From: Flavobacterium sp. UBA5153
Lineage (GTDB): Bacteria > Bacteroidota > Bacteroidia > Flavobacteriales > Flavobacteriaceae
Direction: 5' to 3'
NCBI GenBank assembly: GCA_002413745.1
Contig: DHXP01000049.1
Coordinates: forward strand, 1 to 63,572
Length of the DNA stretch: 63,572 nt
Every line of letters starts with the position of its first letter. The stretch's first letter is position 1. The notes below the pieces were generated by a model that made no database searches, had not been told where the DNA came from, and saw nothing but the letters and a program-made list of their open reading frames with translations. This document shows, piece by piece, positions 59,047 to 63,572 of this stretch. Position numbers and translations under genes: made by a program.

Positions 59047-59961
59047 ATGAAACATTCAATAAGAAACCATTTTTATTACCTCATATTGGCAGTCATAATA
59101 ACTTCTTGTTCCACAAATCCTTATAAAAAAAGTGAGAAAATATATAACGACAAATTAAATTCTTTAAAACAAACGATTTCAAAAAAAGAGGCAGTGCCTT
59201 TACAAAATGTCGTTGTTCCAGAAAAAAGTATTGATACGCTATATTTAAAACAATTGCTTACTTTTAAAGACACCATTTCAAAAATGGAAGCGATGCCTTT
59301 GCTAAATGGCATCAGCACAGAATGGATTGGGACAGTTAATTTCAATTTAAGGAAACCCAACTTTATCATCATTCATCATACCGCCCAAGATTCCTTGAAA
59401 CAAACCTTGAAAACATTCACATTGACACAAACTCAGGTAAGTGCTCATTACGTGATTGCACAGGACGGCAGAGTTGTTCATATGCTGAACGATTATCTTC
59501 GGGCTTGGCATGCAGGAAATGCTTCTTGGGGAAAGAATACCGACATCAATTCGGCATCAATAGGAATTGAATTGGACAATAATGGAACGCAAGCTTTTTC
59601 GGAATTACAAATAAACAGTTTACTGGCTCTTTTGACCAAATTAAAAAAAGACTACAACATCCCTACGGAAAACATCATTGGACATTCGGACATAGCACCT
59701 GCCAGAAAACAAGATCCAAGCGCATTTTTCCCATGGAAAACATTGGCCGGAATGGGATTTGGTATTTGGCCAGATGAATTGTTAGAAACTGCTCCTTGCG
59801 ATTTTAATATAGAACAAGCCTTACGGATTATTGGCTATAACACAAAAAATCTTCCGGCTGCTATTTCAGCATTTAAACTTCATTATATCCAAACAGAAGT
59901 CGATTCTGTCTTAGATGAAAAAACCATAAATACCATATACGATATTTACAAGAAACAATAA
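59047..59961 (+). CDS. N-acetylmuramoyl-L-alanine amidase lipoprotein (AmpD type, 304 aa)
   Basis: ATG at 59047 (one base after the previous stop). Signal peptide with lipobox VIITSC. The amidase_2 domain (about residues 100-260) has NFIIIHHTAQDS with the first zinc His, VSAHYVIAQDGRVVHML, AWHAGNASWG with the second His, and GHSDIAPARKQDPSAFFPW with His-x-Asp and Lys. It cleaves the amide bond between N-acetylmuramic acid and L-Ala, in peptidoglycan recycling or remodelling. A longer frame from 58972 is rejected, because it overlaps the Gly-rich gene and lacks the signal. Confidence 0.88.
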   Translation: MKHSIRNHFYYLILAVIITSCSTNPYKKSEKIYNDKLNSLKQTISKKEAVPLQNVVVPEKSIDTLYLKQLLTFKDTISKMEAMPLLNGISTEWIGTVNFNLRKPNFIIIHHTAQDSLKQTLKTFTLTQTQVSAHYVIAQDGRVVHMLNDYLRAWHAGNASWGKNTDINSASIGIELDNNGTQAFSELQINSLLALLTKLKKDYNIPTENIIGHSDIAPARKQDPSAFFPWKTLAGMGFGIWPDELLETAPCDFNIEQALRIIGYNTKNLPAAISAFKLHYIQTEVDSVLDEKTINTIYDIYKKQ

Positions 59962-59990
59962 TTGAAATTGGTTTAAACCAAAATAATAAA

Positions 59991-60025
59991 AACGGCTTTT
60001 TGATTCCTCAAAGAGCCGTTTTTCG
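59991..60025. terminator. Terminator after the amidase gene
   Basis: AAAACGGCT and AGCCGTTTT pair around a loop of about 17 bases, with A and T runs at either end, so it may act both ways. Confidence 0.78.
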
Positions 60026-60033
60026 TTAAAAAA

Positions 60034-60076
60034 AGCTGCCAAGACACTAAACAGCCTCTTGGCAGCAAAAAAAAAT
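60034..60076 (-). terminator. Terminator of the TorF-like gene
   Basis: GCTGCCAAGA and TCTTGGCAGC pair around a 12-base loop. On the minus strand the stem is followed by a T-run. Confidence 0.85.
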
Positions 60077-60081
60077 TAAAT

Positions 60082-60888
60082 CTATTTGATGGTAAAAGTC
60101 ATCCCTCCAGAAATGAAGTTGCGTTTCAGATGACCACTTGTGTTAAAATTCCCATTGTCATTATAAGTGTATCTTAAAAAGACTGGCAGGCTAAAACTTT
60201 CAGAAAACTTAATAGATTTAGCTGCATTTAAACCAACATTGGTAAATTTAAATCCATCGGTAACGTAATAAATGCTTGATTTCACTACTGCTCCAGCAAA
60301 TGCTCTTAGATCAATGCCTGCGCTTGCTATGGATTGAGTATATCCCATTTCAGCATAAGAGGAATAATTTCGACTCCCACTATTGTTAAAATCATTTCCT
60401 GCTATCAAAGTATTCCATTGAAAATCCAAAGGAACCCCTTTGCTGGCAAAATTAAGCAAAAGCGAAAGGTCAATTGCCTGCGTAGAAGTATTATCATAAT
60501 TGAAATACTTGCCTCTGGCTCCTGCAAAATCAAAATAATAATCACTCACCAATATTTTTGCAATTGAACATGTTTGATACGATGCATACCAATCGAATTC
60601 GTTATATGATTTATTAAATTCTTTTGCATCATTAGACAAATTGGTTGTGCCCCAAACTCCAAATGTAAATTTATCTGAAATAGTCAAAGATGCATAGGGT
60701 TGAAAAGCTACTTTACCAGTAGAATTTAGCGCAATCCCTCTCCATAAATAGGGCAAAACAACATCTACTGCGGCTGCAAATTTTACCGCTGATGAGGGTG
60801 GAACTGGAGCAACTTCCAGCGGTGCGTCTTGTGCAAATGTCAACGTACTTGTTAGCACTAAGGCTAAAATAATTACTGCTTTTTTCAT
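60082..60888 (-). CDS. TorF-like putative porin (268 aa)
   Basis: Signal peptide KKAVIILALVLTSTLTFAQD. After a short Pro-rich linker, FAAAVDVVLPYLWRGIALN is the strand pattern of the TorF (Gcw_chp) outer membrane family; alternating strands follow and the last residue is Lys after FISGGMTFTI, near the usual C-terminal aromatic/beta-signal. The substrate is unknown. It stands alone on the minus strand, with a large AT-rich upstream region. Confidence 0.72.
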   Translation of the reverse strand: MKKAVIILALVLTSTLTFAQDAPLEVAPVPPSSAVKFAAAVDVVLPYLWRGIALNSTGKVAFQPYASLTISDKFTFGVWGTTNLSNDAKEFNKSYNEFDWYASYQTCSIAKILVSDYYFDFAGARGKYFNYDNTSTQAIDLSLLLNFASKGVPLDFQWNTLIAGNDFNNSGSRNYSSYAEMGYTQSIASAGIDLRAFAGAVVKSSIYYVTDGFKFTNVGLNAAKSIKFSESFSLPVFLRYTYNDNGNFNTSGHLKRNFISGGMTFTIK

Positions 60889-61367
60889 GTTTAAATTGGT
60901 TTTGATTATTAATTTGATTTAATTTAATTCCTATCATTAATTTCATCTAGTTTTTTTTACTGAATAAACGAGATTATTAATGAATGTTTTGTCAAGAAAT
61001 TTTCTTTTCTTGAGGCGAATTTATCATCTTTTTTTATACACAAAAGAAAAAAAATCCATTTTTTAAACCGAATTATCAAATCAAAAAAATCATTTCAAAA
61101 AAATACAATATCTGTATTTTAAACCAACTATTTTACAATATCAATAATACACTTATTTAAAACACCCCCATTTTTTTTCATAGCAAATACGTTTTAATTT
61201 TAATTTTAGGGTCTTTTAAACGCTAATTATAATAAAATTAAAATATAACTATTAAAAAAATAGGGGTAAATAAATTTATACAAAAATATTCGTTTTTTAA
61301 AACTATGTCAAAAAACATGTTTATAACTCCCTATACCCAAAAATAAATGAATGATTTTAATCAAAAA
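60889..61367. other. AT-rich non-coding gap upstream of the TorF-like gene
   Basis: About 480 bases, very AT-rich, with long A and T tracts and short C-runs (ACACCCCC, CCCTATACCC). No gene, clear hairpin or TAnnTTTG box is convincing. It lies between the starting end of the TorF-like gene and the end of the aldehyde dehydrogenase gene. Confidence 0.5.
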
Positions 61368-62720
61368 CTATTCAATAATAATCGATTTCATATTCATAAA
61401 TTCTCTGATGCCTATTGCTGATAATTCCCTTCCATAACCTGATTTTTTTATTCCTCCAAAAGGGATTCGAGAATCGGAACGCACCAATGAGTTTACAAAA
61501 ACATTTCCTGCTTCAATTTTTCTGGCCAACCTATAGGCATTTTCTCTATCCTCAGTCCAAATTGCCGAAGCCAATCCATATCTGTGGTTATTGGCAATTA
61601 CGATTGCATCACTTTCATCTTTGGCTCTTATAATTGTTGCCAATGGCCCAAAAGTTTCCTCTTGAAAAGCAATATTATTCGAGTTAACAAAATCAATTAA
61701 TGTGGGTTGGAAATTACAGTTATCGCGTTCTCCTCCAACCAAAATCTTCGCGCCTTGTGTCAAAGATTTTTTCAACTGTAAACTTAATTTTTCAGCTAAA
61801 TCCATACGTGCCAATGGCCCCATATTGATTCCATTCTGCAACGGATTTCCTTGGTTCAATGCATTGACCTTTTGGGCAAAAAGAGCCGAAAATTCATCGG
61901 CAACTTTTTCGGTAACGATAAAACGTTTGGCACAAATACAAGCCTGCCCAGCGTTGAGCATCCTGGATTGCGTGGCAACCGTTGCCGCTTTTTCTAAATT
62001 GGCATCGTTCAAAACTATAAAAGCGTCTGACCCCCCTAATTCCAAAACCGATTTTTTGATGTGCTTTCCAGCCAATGCCGCAACAGACGAACCTGCCATT
62101 TCGCTTCCCGTCAAGGTGATTCCGCACACAATATCCGAAGCTACCACACTTTCTACCTGTGGAATATCAATAGTTATTTGTTGGAAAACTCCTTCCGGAA
62201 AACCTGCTTCCAAAAAAGCATTTTCAATCGCCTTGGCACAACCAATAACATTTGGCGCGTGTTTCAAAAGTGTAACATTTCCCGCCATAATTGCAGGAGC
62301 AGCATAGCGCAATACCTGCCAAAAAGGATAATTCCAAGGCATAATGGCAAAAACTGCGCCCATCGGATCATAAACTGACATACTTTTGAAAGGCGTGTCG
62401 TAATGTTCATCCTTCAGCATTTTCTCCGCATTTTCGGCATAGAATTCACAGTTTCCTGCTGATTTTTCTACTTCTCCAATTCCTTCGGATAAAATTTTAC
62501 CCATTTCATTGGTAATGAGTAATCCCAATTCCTCTTTTTTCGTCCTAAAAATATTGGCTAACTTTCGCATTTTATCGGCCCTTTCCTGAAAAGAGGTGGT
62601 GCGCCAGTTCTTGAAAGCACTTTCGGCTAATTCCAGTTTTTGATTCAATTGCGTATTGGTCAACACTTCGTGTTCTGCTATTACCGTCTGTGTGAATGGA
62701 TTTATTGATTTGAATATCAT
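61368..62720 (-). CDS. NAD(P)-dependent aldehyde dehydrogenase, succinate-semialdehyde type (450 aa)
   Basis: Begins SINPFTQTVIAEHEVLTN. Family motifs: MPWNYPFWQVLRYAAPA, catalytic-Glu motif LELGGSDAFIV, catalytic Cys in GQACICAKRFIV, and IPFGGIKKSGYGRELSAIGI near the C-terminus. The 450-455-residue form and sequence style are those of the YneI/Sad-type succinate-semialdehyde dehydrogenases, which turn succinate semialdehyde into succinate. Substrate is inferred from this similarity. It is followed by nothing close on its strand; the GNAT gene is 67 bases upstream. Confidence 0.88.
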   Translation of the reverse strand: MIFKSINPFTQTVIAEHEVLTNTQLNQKLELAESAFKNWRTTSFQERADKMRKLANIFRTKKEELGLLITNEMGKILSEGIGEVEKSAGNCEFYAENAEKMLKDEHYDTPFKSMSVYDPMGAVFAIMPWNYPFWQVLRYAAPAIMAGNVTLLKHAPNVIGCAKAIENAFLEAGFPEGVFQQITIDIPQVESVVASDIVCGITLTGSEMAGSSVAALAGKHIKKSVLELGGSDAFIVLNDANLEKAATVATQSRMLNAGQACICAKRFIVTEKVADEFSALFAQKVNALNQGNPLQNGINMGPLARMDLAEKLSLQLKKSLTQGAKILVGGERDNCNFQPTLIDFVNSNNIAFQEETFGPLATIIRAKDESDAIVIANNHRYGLASAIWTEDRENAYRLARKIEAGNVFVNSLVRSDSRIPFGGIKKSGYGRELSAIGIREFMNMKSIIIE

Positions 62721-62787
62721 TATTTTTGGTTTAAAATTTTTGAGTTTAGTACTAAACTGCGACTGAATACTGCGAACTGGTTACTAT

Positions 62788-63438
62788 TTAATGATTCTCA
62801 CTTAATTTCGTGCTCGGATCCAAAGGCCAATACATTAACACCGAACAATTTCCGCTTCGTGGATCGTCTAAATAATCAAATAATGGTTCAACCAAAATAA
62901 AGCCACATTTGGTTTGAGCCGTAACGGTTGGATCAATGATTTTACCTTTTATCAATTTATCACAATATTCTGCGATGGTCATTTGGTCCTTTACTTTGTC
63001 AAATCCAATGGGCATTCCGGCAGTCATTTGACCTTTAGTCCCCAATGTTATCGCTACTTCTTGACGCGCATTATAAATTTGCCTACCAATTCCTTTTCCC
63101 TGATAATCAGGATGAACCGAAACATCCAATCCATAAAGCCAATCCGCTTTTGGATCATGGGTTCCCAACCATAAATTATCCGAAATTCCCAAAAAAGTGT
63201 GGTGTCCTTTGTGATAATTTTGAAGCAAAGTAGTCGTTGAAGCAATGACTGTATCTCCATCTAAAACCAGCATTTGGCCTTCCTGAAAAATCTCTATATG
63301 TCTTTTGTATTGCTCTTCCGTCATCAATTCCTCTTCCGATAAAGTAGGAAAAACAATTTTTTGAAGTTCTGCCTGTTGCTTTGCGTATTCTGGCGTGGCA
63401 GTTTGTAAAGTGTATTTGCCTAAAATTTCTTTTTTCAT
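62788..63438 (-). CDS. GNAT-family N-acetyltransferase (216 aa)
   Basis: The core strand and acetyl-CoA loop are clear: WLYGLDVSVHPDYQGKGIGRQIYNARQEVA contains V-x-P-x-Y-Q-G-K-G-I-G, a textbook motif A. The substrate-binding end (FILVEPLFDYLDDPRSGNC) is specific to a subgroup seen next to nitrilase-like genes in other species, but no such neighbour is visible here. The amine substrate is unknown. Start MKKEILGKYTLQTATPEYA is well placed, length complete. Confidence 0.87.
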   Translation of the reverse strand: MKKEILGKYTLQTATPEYAKQQAELQKIVFPTLSEEELMTEEQYKRHIEIFQEGQMLVLDGDTVIASTTTLLQNYHKGHHTFLGISDNLWLGTHDPKADWLYGLDVSVHPDYQGKGIGRQIYNARQEVAITLGTKGQMTAGMPIGFDKVKDQMTIAEYCDKLIKGKIIDPTVTAQTKCGFILVEPLFDYLDDPRSGNCSVLMYWPLDPSTKLSENH

Positions 63439-63521
63439 ACTATTTTAAGAAATATATAACATTTTTATAACCTTTTTATATATTTACCCGTTGGGTGTAA
63501 TTAGTTTTTGAGGATAATTTT

Positions 63522-63564
63522 CGTCAGTTCGAGTGATTTTCGATAGAAAATCGTATCGAGAACT
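63522..63564. repeat. Palindromic dispersed-type repeat at the right edge
   Basis: GATTTTC-GATA-GAAAATC forms the inner stem; the outer GTTCGAG and CTCGATAC/CGAGAAC segments pair further. I recall similar sequences scattered in flavobacterial genomes; only one is seen in this window. It lies 83 bases upstream of the GNAT start. Confidence 0.65.
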
Positions 63565-63572
63565 AGAAAATT

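Noticed and set aside
61702-62307. 201-codon antisense frame in the aldehyde dehydrogenase gene
   Set aside because: The minus-strand enzyme has all catalytic motifs in order across it.

Overview
The window is a stretch of Bacteroidota chromosome, most likely from Flavobacterium or a close relative. The evidence is low G+C, the Bacteroidota promoter motif TAnnTTTG just upstream of many genes, a fused CcoN-CcoO cbb3 oxidase, type IX secretion C-terminal domains, and several dispersed palindromic repeats of a kind common in flavobacterial genomes. All functional calls come from reading the sequence; no database was searched.

Layout. 1-3682 is an accessory region. It holds the 5' part of a group IIC intron on the minus strand, three attC-like repeats, a 23-residue signal-peptide remnant and five AT-rich plus-strand orphan genes, and looks like part of an integron cassette array. 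4113-6344 is a DUF349 protein. 6494-18121 is a low-oxygen respiration block: hemN, a YdcH-like gene, the minus-strand cluster ccoI-ccoS-ccoNO-ccoQ-ccoP-ccoG-ccoH-safE, and a Crp/Fnr regulator. Three near-identical 14-bp palindromes (ATGAYAATTRTCAT) sit at hemN, ccoS and the ccoI/fnr divergent gap. 18274-25150 carries mazG with mazEF, DUF5606, def, a FUSC transporter-like protein, ruvX with a RelBE-like pair, and dapD. 25169-28944 holds three glycosyltransferases and an LpxL-like acyltransferase. 29027-33149 holds a TsaC/Sua5 protein, a GxxExxY gene bounded by inverted repeats, a CCA-adding enzyme relative, a third toxin-antitoxin pair, and ctaA. 33615-38000 has a hexapeptide acetyltransferase, a pRiA4b ORF-3-like protein, a nucleoid-associated protein, a small zinc-ribbon protein and an unassigned conserved protein with kinase-like motifs. 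38258-52320 contains two PAS histidine kinase/response regulator pairs around two large type IX secreted proteins and typA. 52372-63438 has rpsT, tRNA-Glu, proS, a Tyr/Gly-rich lipoprotein, an OmpP1/FadL porin, rimO, a Gly-rich secreted protein, an amidase lipoprotein, a TorF-like porin, an aldehyde dehydrogenase and a GNAT enzyme.

How it fits together. The cco block, HemN (oxygen-independent haem synthesis) and the Fnr-like regulator form a coherent oxygen-limitation regulon; box-to-promoter spacing is identical at hemN and ccoS. The three toxin-antitoxin pairs each abut or overlap the start codon of a downstream housekeeping gene (mazG, ruvX, ctaA). Small palindromic elements occur between genes and also in frame inside genes (DUF349, tsaC, ccoI). 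The least ordinary items are the attC-like array with its group IIC intron, the in-frame mini-elements, the toxin-antitoxin/housekeeping junctions and the inverted-repeat-bounded GxxExxY unit.
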